Notes: generated by a model not told the origin, from the letters alone. 64,000 nucleotides of DNA from Paenibacillus sp. FSL R5-0766 (GCF_037971845.1 NZ_CP150227.1:1860001-1924000); one strand, 5' to 3'. Shown: positions 42,239 to 52,238, counted from the first letter of the stretch. Numbers and translations are program-made.

Positions 42239-44491
42239 TCAAAAGTTCTCTGAATGAAACTCTTTGCGGCGATAATCGTTTGGTGTAACACCATTGAACT
42301 TTTTGAACATGCGATAGAAGTATGAACTGTTGGTGAATCCCGTTCTCTCGGCAATATCGGCAACGGAGTTCTCTGTCTCTACCAGCAGATGCTGGGCCTT
42401 GGCTATGCGGGTTTCGTTAATCACGTCCGTGAGCCCTTTCAGTGTGAGCTGTTTGTAGAGCCTGCTCACATAGATGGGCGACATGCCCAGTTCATCTGCA
42501 ATGGAGGTTAGACAGAGATTGGGGTCCGCATAGTCCCGCTCAATTATGCCATTGATTTTACGAATCAACTCTTCGTGCTTCAGTGTACGTTTCTCCTCGA
42601 CTTTGGAACCAAGCTCATCAAACATCCGATAGAAGTGTTCATGTACTTCACTAATATCTTCCGCGTCTTTGACAGGCAGCATTAGACCATCCGAGACTGA
42701 ATCAAGCGTGAGTTGATTATTCTTCTTGAGGGTATTTCGTACATGGTTCAGTGTCATCGTCAGATGGGATAAGGCTAGCTGGAAGACGGTAAACGGATAT
42801 GCGGCTGTCTCGCCGACGATGTCTGTATAGACTTGTTTTGCTTCTCGCGTCTTACCTGTCATTAGATGATCGACAAGTTGTCTTTCCTTACCTGCTGGGA
42901 ATGCGTACTCCTTGGCGTGATACGCCATGATGTCAGAGGTATAGATCAGACAGCCTGGTCCCATGAACAAACGATGCAGTGAGGCTTCGGCTGATCTGGT
43001 ATAGGATGCAATACTGTCTTCCAATGAATCTTCTTCCGTGCCGATCGTACAGGAGATGGAGCATTTCAAATGGGTCATTACAGCTGCCTGCATCATACGT
43101 AGCAGCTCTTCGATCCGGTTATGAGCAGGTTGCCCAAGTTCATGGCTTTCGGCTTTTTCATTGAAGATGAGTGTGATCAGATCACCGCCCATGTCCACAG
43201 CTTCTGCATTGTAGTGGAGATCGGCTGTCTCGGTGCAGATGTTCATCATGGCGTATTTTACAAGCTGGGTCTCATCACGGTACGTTTCACAGAATTCGGT
43301 AAAATGGTCAATACGCAGCAATACCAATCTGGATGCACGCCGAACATCAATGGAGGAACCATAGAACTTCATCCGTTCTTCCAGCATACCTCCAGTTACT
43401 GTTTCGCGGCCCTGCAGGGCCCCTCGTAGAAAATCCTGCCGTAACAAATGAAGACTACCACGTCGCTCTGCTTCCATCACACGTAAACGAACAAGCACCT
43501 TATCAATAGGGTGATATAGTTTTCGGGACACAAGGTAAGAGAGCAGCAAGCCTGCGAAGAGAAGTCCAACACAAAACAAAATGGTATGTGTGCGCATACT
43601 CCGTATATCTGAGGTAATCAGATCATAAGGTGTTATTCTTACATAACGCCAACCCAGGTCATCGGGAGCGGTATAGGTGATGAGAGATTTTTCTCCGTCG
43701 ACTTTCTCGGTAAAGTAAGCTGATTGCCCCATATCCTGCATAATTGGCTTCATAAAAGCTTCGCTGGAGAGATTTTTCATCAATGCACGGTCGCCAAAGT
43801 CAGATAAAAGGTCTCCCTTCTCATTCACGATAAAGGTCTTGCCTGGTTGATCCACAGCATTCATATTTGGACTGAGCCAATCATCCTTGATATTAACGAT
43901 GACAGCATAGTTTAGCTTCGCGTTATCATTAATCGTGTCATAACAGAGATAGGTGTAGCTGTTAACCTCTGTTGCTTCGGTAGAGCCGACCTGATATGTA
44001 CGCGGGATAGGCACAAAAGGTTTATAGTCATGGAAGCGTTGGAGGATGCTTGTAATCCCCTGATCATCGATCTCCGAGATGGACTGCTGCCCATTGCGCA
44101 TGTTGGAACTGATAAAGAATTCTTTACTTTTGGAGTTATATACATAGATGGATTCGATAAAGGGAAGGGACATACGGTAGTTGTCTAGCTGCTCCATCGC
44201 CGATGTAATCTCATAGATATTTGGTTTGGAATAGAGCAGTAATGAAGAGATGGTGTAGTCCTGATAAATCTGATATGACAATGATTTCGCAGTCTCGGTC
44301 ATTTTGGCCACTTCACGGCTGGTTTGAGTAAGACTGTTCATATCTGTACGATACACCTGGCGAAGAGCAATTCGATTATAGTTGACGTACAAAATAGTAG
44401 AAGCCACAAGTAAGGTAGCGACGGTACTGATAATAATGCCGATCAGAATCCGTGTGAAGACCTTCTGACTGTCCTCTGAACGTTTACGCAT
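42239..44491 (-). CDS. Membrane-anchored AraC-family regulator of the sugar ABC locus
   Basis: 750 residues; ATG after GGGGG. Two membrane helices (about 15-37 and about 300-322) flank an extracellular sensor region, followed by a short linker and, at the C-terminus (about 645-750), two AraC helix-turn-helix motifs (LTSIADELGMSPIYVSRLYK and VADIAERTGFTNSSYFYRMF). The structure is the YtcP/LplR-type regulator of Paenibacillus, which senses an extracellular ligand and controls the adjacent transporter. The gene is divergent from the permease-permease-binding protein operon and its promoter region holds a cre-like site. The regulated sugar is unknown. Confidence 0.88.
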   Translation of the reverse strand: MRKRSEDSQKVFTRILIGIIISTVATLLVASTILYVNYNRIALRQVYRTDMNSLTQTSREVAKMTETAKSLSYQIYQDYTISSLLLYSKPNIYEITSAMEQLDNYRMSLPFIESIYVYNSKSKEFFISSNMRNGQQSISEIDDQGITSILQRFHDYKPFVPIPRTYQVGSTEATEVNSYTYLCYDTINDNAKLNYAVIVNIKDDWLSPNMNAVDQPGKTFIVNEKGDLLSDFGDRALMKNLSSEAFMKPIMQDMGQSAYFTEKVDGEKSLITYTAPDDLGWRYVRITPYDLITSDIRSMRTHTILFCVGLLFAGLLLSYLVSRKLYHPIDKVLVRLRVMEAERRGSLHLLRQDFLRGALQGRETVTGGMLEERMKFYGSSIDVRRASRLVLLRIDHFTEFCETYRDETQLVKYAMMNICTETADLHYNAEAVDMGGDLITLIFNEKAESHELGQPAHNRIEELLRMMQAAVMTHLKCSISCTIGTEEDSLEDSIASYTRSAEASLHRLFMGPGCLIYTSDIMAYHAKEYAFPAGKERQLVDHLMTGKTREAKQVYTDIVGETAAYPFTVFQLALSHLTMTLNHVRNTLKKNNQLTLDSVSDGLMLPVKDAEDISEVHEHFYRMFDELGSKVEEKRTLKHEELIRKINGIIERDYADPNLCLTSIADELGMSPIYVSRLYKQLTLKGLTDVINETRIAKAQHLLVETENSVADIAERTGFTNSSYFYRMFKKFNGVTPNDYRRKEFHSENF

Positions 44492-44899
44492 TCTGTTTCC
44501 CCCTCGAACCTCCTATTTTGGGTGAACCACATAGAATTTCATATACATAAGTGAGGCTTCATAGTTGGATGAGCAGAAGAGCAAGAGTAACTTGAATTAT
44601 ATATTATGTATGCGTTTACATCAATGCTGGACAGGCCATTTTGCCTGTTTTCTCTACATAAAGTTCAACTTTCGCTGGATTGTTCACTAGGTGTAGCCTA
44701 TACACGATATCAACATTTGTGAACGGATGTGCGTGGATGTCTGTTCATTTCATGGTTCGTTCATTTTGTTCACAGTTTATTTCGCAGAATCGTTCATTTT
44801 CTGAAGGGAAGCTTCAGTATCCGTGAGTGAATAGAGCATCTACAATAAAAAGATAGCTCCACCACGCAGCACCGCAAGAAATTCGGGAGGGATCGAGCC
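44492..44899. other. Divergent promoter region of the second sugar locus
   Basis: 408 bases between the AraC-type regulator and the permease genes. It contains a candidate catabolite-response element at 44607-44620 and, near 44839, a TACAAT that may be the permease operon's -10. No gene is seen. Confidence 0.6.
44607..44620. promoter_or_regulatory. Candidate cre (CcpA) site
   Basis: TGTATGCGTTTACA differs at one position from the TGWAANCGNTNWCA consensus for CcpA binding and is nearly palindromic. It lies 116 bases before the regulator start and about 280 bases before the permease start. Confidence 0.5.
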
Positions 44900-45805
44900 A
44901 TGCTCAAAGAATTGAACAAAAACAAAATCATGTTTCTGATGCTGTTGCCCACGCTGATCTTTTTTCTGATTAACTCGTATTTTCCGATGGTCGGCATCTA
45001 TTATGCGTTCACCCGGTATGATTTTGAAGGCGGATTATTTGGCAGTCCATTTGTCGGTCTGGAGAACTTTAAGTTCCTATGGCAATCCGGAATGCTGCTG
45101 AAGCTCACAACCAACACCGTGGGTTACAATCTCGCCTTCATTATATTAGGAAACGGTCTGGCGATCTTCTGTGCGATTATGCTTAGCGAGATCCGGGGCA
45201 GGTTATTCAAAAAAATTACGCAATCCGTCATGTTTTTGCCGTATTTCATCTCATTTGTACTATTAAGTGTAATCGCTTACAACATGTTTAACTACGAGTC
45301 GGGTTTTGTGAACACGGTGCTCAAACGTTTTGAGGCCGGCCCGGTCGACATCTATAACACACCCTGGATCTGGGTGTTCCTGATCATCATCTTTTACCTA
45401 TGGAAAAATCTTGGATACAGCATGGTCATCTATCTGGCTGCCATAACGGGTATCAGTGACGAGTATTATGAAGCTGCCCGAATCGACGGGGCCAATATTT
45501 TTCAGCGGATCTGGTACATTACGGTACCGATGCTGAAGCCAACCTTTGTCATCCTGTTGTTGTTCTCGCTTGGCAGCATTATGAAGGGGCAGTTTGACCT
45601 GTTCTATCAACTGATCGGTAATAACGGGGTACTGTACAACGCTACAGATATTATTGATACGTATGTGTATCGTTCACTGAAAGTAACGTTTGATATCGGG
45701 ATGGCAACGGCTGCGGGTCTGTATCAGTCCTTGTTTGGATTCATTTTGATCATGACCGTCAACTATATTATTCGCAAAGTAAATGAGGACTACGCCTTGT
45801 TCTAG
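44900..45805 (+). CDS. Sugar ABC transporter permease, LplB type
   Basis: 301 residues, ATG with GGGAGGG. Six membrane helices are expected; the EAA loop is at about residues 194-214 (EAARIDGANIFQRIWYITVP). The N-terminus NKIMFLMLLPTLIFFLINSYFPM and GIYYAFTRYDF are typical of LplB/YtcP-type permeases found with large binding lipoproteins. It is the first gene of a three-gene operon. It needs an ATPase from elsewhere, probably MsmX-type. Confidence 0.9.
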   Translation: MLKELNKNKIMFLMLLPTLIFFLINSYFPMVGIYYAFTRYDFEGGLFGSPFVGLENFKFLWQSGMLLKLTTNTVGYNLAFIILGNGLAIFCAIMLSEIRGRLFKKITQSVMFLPYFISFVLLSVIAYNMFNYESGFVNTVLKRFEAGPVDIYNTPWIWVFLIIIFYLWKNLGYSMVIYLAAITGISDEYYEAARIDGANIFQRIWYITVPMLKPTFVILLLFSLGSIMKGQFDLFYQLIGNNGVLYNATDIIDTYVYRSLKVTFDIGMATAAGLYQSLFGFILIMTVNYIIRKVNEDYALF

Positions 45806-45835
45806 AACGCCCGCAGGGCAGGAGGGAGAACGATC

Positions 45836-46765
45836 ATGAACACGCCAATGAGTACTCACACTCGTACGAATACTCGTCTCAGAGATTCGGAATTCACTTT
45901 CATGTTTCAACTGATTTCCTACAGCTTCATCATCATTTTATCGATCATGTGTCTGCTACCGTTTCTGCTGATTCTATCCGGTTCATTCAGCAGCAACGAG
46001 TCGATTGTGAGGGATGGTTATCACCTCTTTCCAACGGACTTTTCCCTGGAAGGTTACAAAATGGTGTTCAAATTCCCGACTCAGGTACTCAAGGCTTATG
46101 GGGTAACGGTCTTTACAACGGTGGTGGGGACTACGCTAGGGCTGTTCCTCATCACGATGGCCGGATTTGTGCTCCAGCGTAAGGATTTTAAATATCGGAA
46201 CACGTTCTCGTTTTTTATCTACTTCACAACCCTGTTTGGTGGGGGACTTGTGCCTTGGTACATTATGCTGGCGAACTACTTCAATCTCACAGATACGTAC
46301 ACCGTACTGATTTTCCCGGGGTTGATGACGCCATTTCTCATTATCCTGATGAAAAACTTCATTCGCTCGGCAGTGCCGGATGAATTGATTGAGTCCGCCA
46401 AAATTGATGGAGCAAATGACTTCCGCATCTATTTCAGCATTGTGTTGAAACTGGCGATGCCTGGTATCGCCACCGTAGGTCTGTTCCTGGCACTGGGTTA
46501 CTGGAATGACTGGTTTACCTCATCCCTCTTCATTAACAACCCGGATATGTACCAACTGCAATTTTATCTCTACAACACGATGAACACGATTACATTCATT
46601 GACCAGATGGCGATTGGCACGGGGATCACACTCAGTCAGGATGTGCCTACCGAATCAACCAAGATGGCAATGGCTATCGTTGTAACGGGACCGATTTTGT
46701 TCCTGTATCCGTTTGTACAACGTTATTTTGTCAAAGGACTCACCATTGGTGCAGTGAAAGGTTAG
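45836..46765 (+). CDS. Sugar ABC transporter permease, LplC/YtcP type
   Basis: 309 residues, ATG with GGAGGGAG. The EAA loop is at about residues 190-210 (ESAKIDGANDFRIYFSIVLK). Long N-terminus with SFSSNESI; the C-terminus VQRYFVKGLTIGAVKG is family-standard. It pairs with the preceding permease and lies 106 bases before the binding protein. Confidence 0.9.
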   Translation: MNTPMSTHTRTNTRLRDSEFTFMFQLISYSFIIILSIMCLLPFLLILSGSFSSNESIVRDGYHLFPTDFSLEGYKMVFKFPTQVLKAYGVTVFTTVVGTTLGLFLITMAGFVLQRKDFKYRNTFSFFIYFTTLFGGGLVPWYIMLANYFNLTDTYTVLIFPGLMTPFLIILMKNFIRSAVPDELIESAKIDGANDFRIYFSIVLKLAMPGIATVGLFLALGYWNDWFTSSLFINNPDMYQLQFYLYNTMNTITFIDQMAIGTGITLSQDVPTESTKMAMAIVVTGPILFLYPFVQRYFVKGLTIGAVKG

Positions 46766-46871
46766 AACGTGAACACGCTGTGGATGTCAGACCATTAACA
46801 TTATTTTCGGTCTGAAACATGACGAGTCTGCGCTAACATATAAAGGTTCACCACAAAAAGGGAGGATGCGT

Positions 46872-48419
46872 ATGCGTAACAAAACAATTCGGCACCTGTC
46901 TCTGGTACTTGCCCTGATGTTGTTCGCCGGGGTACTTGCCGCATGTAACAACGGTTCGGGGGGATCGACGCAAGGAAGTGAACAAGGAGGAACATCCGGG
47001 AACAAAGGCGAGAAAGTCACACTTCAATTTTACATGCTTGGGGATGCTCCCAAAGATCTGCCTGTTATTGAATCCGAGATCAATAAGCTGGCGGAGGCTG
47101 ATCTGAACGTCAATGTGAAATTCAACTACACCTCATGGACCGACTGGGATCAAAAATATAAACTGCTGCTGTCTTCCGGACAGCCGATCGATCTGATCTT
47201 CACAGCGGATTGGACATTCTACCAGTCCTATGCCAAGAAGGGCGCGTTCCTGCCACTGGATGAAATGTTGCCTACAGCAGCGCCAGCACTGAAAGCTCAT
47301 GTACCTGATGACATGTGGAATGCTGTCAAAATCAATGACAAAATCTATACTGTTCCATCAACTTGGATTGAGTATGTAACCGAGGGAATTGCGTACCGTG
47401 AGGACTTACGCGAGAAGTACAATCTTCCGAAACCGGAATCCTTGGAGACGCTTGAAGCGTATCTGGAGGGCATCAAAGCCAACGAACCCAATATGATTCC
47501 GATTGCGGATAGCAATGCCAACCACACCTATGGTATTCGTCAATTGACATCCAAGCTGGTTAATACAGCAGGTCAACTTCCATATGGACTGGATATTATG
47601 TATGACACACCATCAACCGTGACGTCCTATTGGGGGTCCGCGCAACACCTGGAAGACCTGAAAACATACAAACGTTGGATGGACAAAGGATTCTTCCCGA
47701 AAAACGTACTGAATGTAAAAGATACATCCAACTCGTTGTTGCAAAATGGAAAAGCGGCTGTTGTTTTGTCCGGGGAAAACCCTAACAAATTTAATGCAGA
47801 TGTAATCAAGGTGCAGTCTACGCATCCGGATTGGAAACTGGCTTATTTCCCTTACCCGAATGCAAAAGGGTTTGCACAACCGGTTCACCCGATCCATAAC
47901 GGATTTGCGATTCCGCGTAGCAGTAAAAACCCGGAAAAAGCATTGGCATTTTATGAGAAACTGGTGACAGACAAACGTTATAACTGGTTGACTGAATACG
48001 GCGTTGAAGGCAAAAACTTCGAGGTAGATAATGGATACTACAAAATGGTCGGAGATGCACAAACAAATGGCTTCCCACGTGAGGGCATGAATGGCTGGGC
48101 TTGGCGTAATCCGGAATTCATGCTCTATGATAAAACCTTTGATGATGTCCTGACCATGTTTGAAGATCTCGACAAAATCAAAAAGCCGGATATCTATACC
48201 GGATTTGCTGAAGACTGGACTCCGTACCAAGCCGAGAAGGCTGCATTGGAGCAAGTGGAAAAACAATATTTATATCCGCTTAATGTAGGTTTGGTGGCAG
48301 ACGTAGAGGCTGGATTGAACACATTTATGGAGAAGGCTAAACAAGCAGGATTGGAAAAAATTCAGGCAGAATACACCAAGCAGTGGCAGGAGTACTTGAA
48401 GTCAACAGGAATTCAATAG
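46872..48419 (+). CDS. Extracellular solute-binding lipoprotein of the sugar ABC transporter
   Basis: 515 residues from ATG 46872; the ATG six bases earlier abuts GGGAGG. The signal peptide ends in a lipobox (VLAACNN, cysteine at about residue 25), and a Gly/Ser/Thr-rich linker follows. The mature part is a large binding protein of the family with a DUF3502-like C-terminus (GLVADVEAGLNTFMEKAK). It contains TPAALKAHVPDDMW-type and NPNKFN segments and is typical of Paenibacillus systems for oligo- or polysaccharide-derived sugars. It is the last gene of the operon and ends in a strong terminator. Substrate unknown. Confidence 0.9.
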   Translation: MRNKTIRHLSLVLALMLFAGVLAACNNGSGGSTQGSEQGGTSGNKGEKVTLQFYMLGDAPKDLPVIESEINKLAEADLNVNVKFNYTSWTDWDQKYKLLLSSGQPIDLIFTADWTFYQSYAKKGAFLPLDEMLPTAAPALKAHVPDDMWNAVKINDKIYTVPSTWIEYVTEGIAYREDLREKYNLPKPESLETLEAYLEGIKANEPNMIPIADSNANHTYGIRQLTSKLVNTAGQLPYGLDIMYDTPSTVTSYWGSAQHLEDLKTYKRWMDKGFFPKNVLNVKDTSNSLLQNGKAAVVLSGENPNKFNADVIKVQSTHPDWKLAYFPYPNAKGFAQPVHPIHNGFAIPRSSKNPEKALAFYEKLVTDKRYNWLTEYGVEGKNFEVDNGYYKMVGDAQTNGFPREGMNGWAWRNPEFMLYDKTFDDVLTMFEDLDKIKKPDIYTGFAEDWTPYQAEKAALEQVEKQYLYPLNVGLVADVEAGLNTFMEKAKQAGLEKIQAEYTKQWQEYLKSTGIQ

Positions 48420-48440
48420 TTTGTACTTTCCTTCATAAAG

Positions 48441-48472
48441 AAAAGGTGCCTTCGGATTCGAAGGCACCTTTT
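48441..48472 (+). terminator. Terminator after the sugar-binding lipoprotein
   Basis: Perfect 14-base stem AAAAGGTGCCTTCG (48441-48454) with CGAAGGCACCTTTT (48459-48472), loop GATT. Strong intrinsic terminator. Confidence 0.9.
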
Positions 48473-48559
48473 CAATGTGGTTGCAGGCTTGTTTGAAGCC
48501 GTTGGTTAGAGGCATGATTGGACGAAGAATGCGGGAAGCGACATCCTAATGGGATAAAT

Positions 48560-49711
48560 TCATAAACGGGCCTCTTCTGCGGATGAAGGACGAACGTCCT
48601 CCAGCAGATCGATAATACTTTGAGCACTCTGCATCGGATGAACCTTGGCGATTTCCGCCAGATGACGTTTGCGTTTACGTACAACATCCGGGTAGTGATG
48701 CAACAGCTTGTTCATCCATTTAACCACTACGTCGGGCGAAGTTATGGGTTCTCCCAACCCTCTTGTCGTAAAATAATGGACGTTTTCTTCTTCCTGACCA
48801 GGTATAGGGTTGTGGAACAACATGGGAATTCCTTTCGCCAAGCCTTCACTGCATGTCATTCCCCCAGGTTTGGTGATCAGCAGGTCGGATACTTCCATCA
48901 ATTTGTCTACTTCGTTGGTGTACCCCATAATATGAATGTTTTCTTTGCGATACATGGGGTTCTGTTCCATGCTGATCCGTGCTTTATCATTGCGACCCAG
49001 ACAAAAAATGATCTGAATATCTTCATGCCAGCGTGTCAGCAGCGGATGGACCAGCTTGTCGCTGAGCATTCCCCAACCGCCACCCATCACCAGTACAGTA
49101 GGCATGTTCTTGAGGTTAAATCTGTTTCGGATCTCTTCTCGCCCGGGATGCTCCCAGAAATTTGGATGCACCGGAATGCCCGTGACTCGAATGTTTTCTG
49201 TAGGTACGCCTCGTAGCATTAGTTTGGACTTAACCTCATCTGAAGAAACCAGATAAAGGTCTACTTCACGGTTAATCCACGTCCCATGTGCATCATAGTC
49301 GGTAATGACTGTGCAAAGGGGAACCTGTACACCCAGACGTTTCAGTCTGGATATGACAGCACTTGGAATCGGATGTGTACAGACGATCGCATCGGGACGT
49401 AACTGGCGCACAACGCTGCGTGTATGTGTATAGAACAGTTTATGCAACGCCAGTGTGGTCAGCCTGTTCAATGATTTTTTATATTGGTGCCTGTATACGT
49501 ATCCGAAAAGTTTGGGTTGGTTGGTAACCGTTTTTTTGTATGCTGTTATAATCAGAGGTGCAACCTTTGGATTTAAGAAACTTCCCAGTTCAAGCACTTT
49601 TGTCTGCACGTCTGGCGAGAGCTTTCGCAAATTGCTGGACAGTGCATAGGCGGCTTGAGTATGACCCGTACCAAAGCCTTCAGATAATAGTAATACTCTT
49701 TTTTTCTCCAC
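48560..49711 (-). CDS. MGDG synthase/UgtP-like glycosyltransferase
   Basis: 383 residues from GTG 49711. N-terminal LLLSEGFGTGHTQAAYALSS resembles the MGDG synthase domain of diacylglycerol glucosyltransferases such as UgtP, and the C-terminal GT28 part has MGGGWGM and KPGGMTCSEGLAKGIPM. Such enzymes add glucose or galactose to diacylglycerol to make glycolipids and lipoteichoic-acid anchors. The region CTVITDYDAHGTW is typical. It follows the PAP2 phosphatase gene (50 bases), so the two may act together in membrane lipid turnover. The exact sugar donor and acceptor are not shown. Confidence 0.88.
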   Translation of the reverse strand: MEKKRVLLLSEGFGTGHTQAAYALSSNLRKLSPDVQTKVLELGSFLNPKVAPLIITAYKKTVTNQPKLFGYVYRHQYKKSLNRLTTLALHKLFYTHTRSVVRQLRPDAIVCTHPIPSAVISRLKRLGVQVPLCTVITDYDAHGTWINREVDLYLVSSDEVKSKLMLRGVPTENIRVTGIPVHPNFWEHPGREEIRNRFNLKNMPTVLVMGGGWGMLSDKLVHPLLTRWHEDIQIIFCLGRNDKARISMEQNPMYRKENIHIMGYTNEVDKLMEVSDLLITKPGGMTCSEGLAKGIPMLFHNPIPGQEEENVHYFTTRGLGEPITSPDVVVKWMNKLLHHYPDVVRKRKRHLAEIAKVHPMQSAQSIIDLLEDVRPSSAEEARL

Positions 49712-49761
49712 GCTTGCTTCACCTGTTCCTGCTAGGTTTTTCTGAGTCTAACATATCGGCT

Positions 49762-50289
49762 TTAAGACCAGAATGCAACTGTTGCAAGTGCGACTAAAGT
49801 ACCTATTGTGGCACCCGCCAGAACATCGGAAGGATAGTGTAACCCCAGATAAATTCGAGAGAATCCGACAACAAGGGCCACAGGCAACAATATTAGCAAT
49901 AAGATCGGATCAGTGGTCATAAAGGGAACTGTGACCGAAAAAATGGCAGTTGTGTGCCCTGAAGGAAACGAGTGATCCGTCAGGGGATTACGGAACGTAA
50001 TTGTATCCGGCAAGGCCAGATAAGGTCGAATGCGGGGATACAATTTTTTCGCGATGGCTACAGGAATGTGGCTGACCGCAAGAGCGATACAAGCCTGGAG
50101 TCCTGTTGTGCTCCATGGAGCTGGAGCAAGCAGCCAGATTAACAACGATATTGCAATAGAAGAAGTTGCTCCACCCAGATGGGTGAAATAATACAGCCAA
50201 AAATTCATAAAACGATTATGAAGTCGGCCGTTGATCCACATAAAAACATTTCGATCATAATCTTGAAACTTTAAGAATAAACGGCTCAT
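49762..50289 (-). CDS. PAP2 family phosphatase (lipid phosphatase)
   Basis: 175 residues; ATG with AGGAGG. The three-part phosphatase motif is KKLYPRIRP, FPSGH and SRIYLGLHYPSD. About five membrane helices. Membrane PAP2 proteins remove phosphate from phosphatidate, undecaprenyl diphosphate or related lipids. With the glycosyltransferase behind it, a role in diacylglycerol formation for glycolipids is plausible, but undecaprenyl recycling (BcrC-like) is an alternative. Confidence 0.88.
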   Translation of the reverse strand: MSRLFLKFQDYDRNVFMWINGRLHNRFMNFWLYYFTHLGGATSSIAISLLIWLLAPAPWSTTGLQACIALAVSHIPVAIAKKLYPRIRPYLALPDTITFRNPLTDHSFPSGHTTAIFSVTVPFMTTDPILLLILLPVALVVGFSRIYLGLHYPSDVLAGATIGTLVALATVAFWS

Positions 50290-50999
50290 ATTGGCCTCCT
50301 GCCAGTCAGGCCGCCCGTAATGGCGGCATTATTTCCGGTGATTTTCTGCATCCGGTTTCGTCCTGATTAGTATATAACCGTTTTTCATGAACTTGAGGTT
50401 ATTTCAGGTATATGTTTATCATATTTTTAAATGTTGTCCTTTTCAAGAAGAACCCATGTAAAGAAAGTGAAATTCATGTTAAAGAGTGGATATATACCCA
50501 TCTTAACTTTTTGACTTGGGTCAGCTAAAAAAGATACAATGATTCAACATGGCTGAAATGAGGTAAAAAAATGTGGGTTCTGTTTCAAACTTTTTGAGGT
50601 CTGTTTGCGTTATTTGTTATAGAGCCTCTGACGAAGAATAACATGCTGATGAAAAAAGCAGGGACTTTAGAAATAAAAATCAAGTAAACGGCTGAAAATA
50701 AGATATAACAGGCATGAATGCGAGGTTGTGGTATCACGAAGTGTCTATTCAGCGTTTAAAGATCACATTTCTGCTTCAGAAAGTGGAATTGGGGTTTTGA
50801 CAAATGACTGAAAAGGATACAGAATCGATAAAGCAGCCAACTGATAGCAACCAAGCTTTGAAACATTGCCTGATATAATCACGTAGTACACAAAAGAACA
50901 GGGTCATATTCTGCAGATCAAAAAAAAATAAATTGCAGAATCAGGAAGAGAAATGCTTGAGTAAACTGGGTTTTGAAAAAAAGGGGGTAACAGAGAACG
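50290..50999. other. 710-base non-coding region before the GT2 gene
   Basis: No gene is convincing in either strand. It contains a likely promoter at 50511-50540, an inverted repeat ATTCTGCA/TGCAGAAT (50908-50915 and 50934-50941) around an A-rich loop about 60 bases before the start codon, and an A-rich segment leading to the RBS. The promoter implies a leader of about 450 bases. No known riboswitch consensus was recognised. Confidence 0.6.
50511..50540 (+). promoter_or_regulatory. Candidate sigma-A promoter of the GT2 leader
   Basis: TTGACT (50511-50516), 18-base spacer, TACAAT (50535-50540). A transcript from here would have an untranslated leader of about 450 bases before the start at 51000. 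Confidence 0.5.
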
Positions 51000-52238
51000 A
51001 TGTTGGACGCTATATTCGTCACGATGCAGGTCATTCTGGCACTGCTAGCCGTGTACCAATTCACGTTTTCGCTGTTCGGTCTGATTAAGAAAAAGAAAAA
51101 GAAACATTATCCGGCGACAAAATCATTCGCTGTACTCGTCGCAGCACACAATGAGGAACAAGTCATTGGTGCCTTGATGGAGAACTTGAAACAACTTGAT
51201 TATCCGAAAGATCTGTACGATGTGTTTGTCATCTGTGACAACTGTACGGATGGAACGGCTCAAATTGTCAGAGAGCATGGATTAAACGCATGTGTACGTA
51301 CCAACGCCGATCTGAGAGGTAAAGGGTATGCCATCGAATGGATGCTTAAGTACCTGTGGAAATTGCCACGTCAGTATGACGCAGTTGTTATGTTTGACGC
51401 GGATAACCTGGTTGACCGTAACTTCTTGCTTGAGATGAATGATGACTTGAACAATGGTTCACGTGTTATCCAAGGATACATTGATACAAAAAATCCGGAG
51501 GATTCCTGGATTACTGCAGCTTACGGAGTATCTTACTGGTACATCAACCGTCTGTGGCAGTTGTCTCGTCATAACTTGAATATGGCGAATTTCCTCGGAG
51601 GAACCGGAATGTGCTTTGAGACCAACCTGTTGAAGGAAATTGGCTGGGGTGCAACAAGTCTGGTTGAGGATCTGGAGTTTACGATGCGCAGTGTGCAACG
51701 TAATGTGTATCCTGTTTTCAACTATGACGCCAAAGTATTTGATGAGAAGCCATTAACATTCAAAGCTTCAGCGAGACAACGTCTGCGCTGGATGCAAGGT
51801 CACTTTACAGTTGCGCGTAGATACTTCTTCCCGCTGCTCTGGCAGTCCATTAAGGAAAGAAGCCTGGTGAAATTTGACCTTGCTATCTATGGAGCCAATG
51901 TCTATGTGGTGTTGCTTACGTTCCTGATGACGGCTGTGATGTGGGTAGACATGGCTATATTCAGTGGTCCGCACATTGCTAATATTTATGGATACTTCCC
52001 GTTATGGGTTGGGTTCGTGGCTATTGGTTTGAACATTCTGACGTTCCTGTTGTCCATGGCGCTGGAGAAAGTTACCTTTGCCAAAGTTTATCTATATCTG
52101 ATTTTGTTCCCGATTTACCTGCTGTCTTGGTACCCGATTACGTTCTACGCTTTCTTTACGCAGAACAACAAACAGTGGAGCCACACTCAACATACACGTG
52201 TTGTACGGTTGGATGAGGTGCAAAGCAAACAAGGGTAA
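51000..52238 (+). CDS. Processive GT2 glycosyltransferase (cellulose/hyaluronan synthase-like)
   Basis: 412 residues; ATG after AAAGGGGG. An N-terminal helix leads into a GT-A domain with VLVAAHNEEQVIG, FDADN (metal and sugar nucleotide), GGTGMCF and the ED in LVEDLEF, then QRLRWMQGH, the QxxRW motif of processive beta-glycosyltransferases. C-terminal residues from about 290 form four or so membrane helices. The enzyme probably extrudes or assembles a beta-linked polysaccharide. Substrate and product are not identified. It is monocistronic with a long untranslated leader. Confidence 0.88.
   Translation: MLDAIFVTMQVILALLAVYQFTFSLFGLIKKKKKKHYPATKSFAVLVAAHNEEQVIGALMENLKQLDYPKDLYDVFVICDNCTDGTAQIVREHGLNACVRTNADLRGKGYAIEWMLKYLWKLPRQYDAVVMFDADNLVDRNFLLEMNDDLNNGSRVIQGYIDTKNPEDSWITAAYGVSYWYINRLWQLSRHNLNMANFLGGTGMCFETNLLKEIGWGATSLVEDLEFTMRSVQRNVYPVFNYDAKVFDEKPLTFKASARQRLRWMQGHFTVARRYFFPLLWQSIKERSLVKFDLAIYGANVYVVLLTFLMTAVMWVDMAIFSGPHIANIYGYFPLWVGFVAIGLNILTFLLSMALEKVTFAKVYLYLILFPIYLLSWYPITFYAFFTQNNKQWSHTQHTRVVRLDEVQSKQG

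Noticed and set aside
44607..44620. Strong cre-site claim
   Set aside because: There is one consensus mismatch, so it is listed only as a candidate.
50290..50999. Cyclic-di-GMP riboswitch before the GT2 gene
   Set aside because: The GEMM consensus (such as CACGCACAGGGCAAACC) was not seen.
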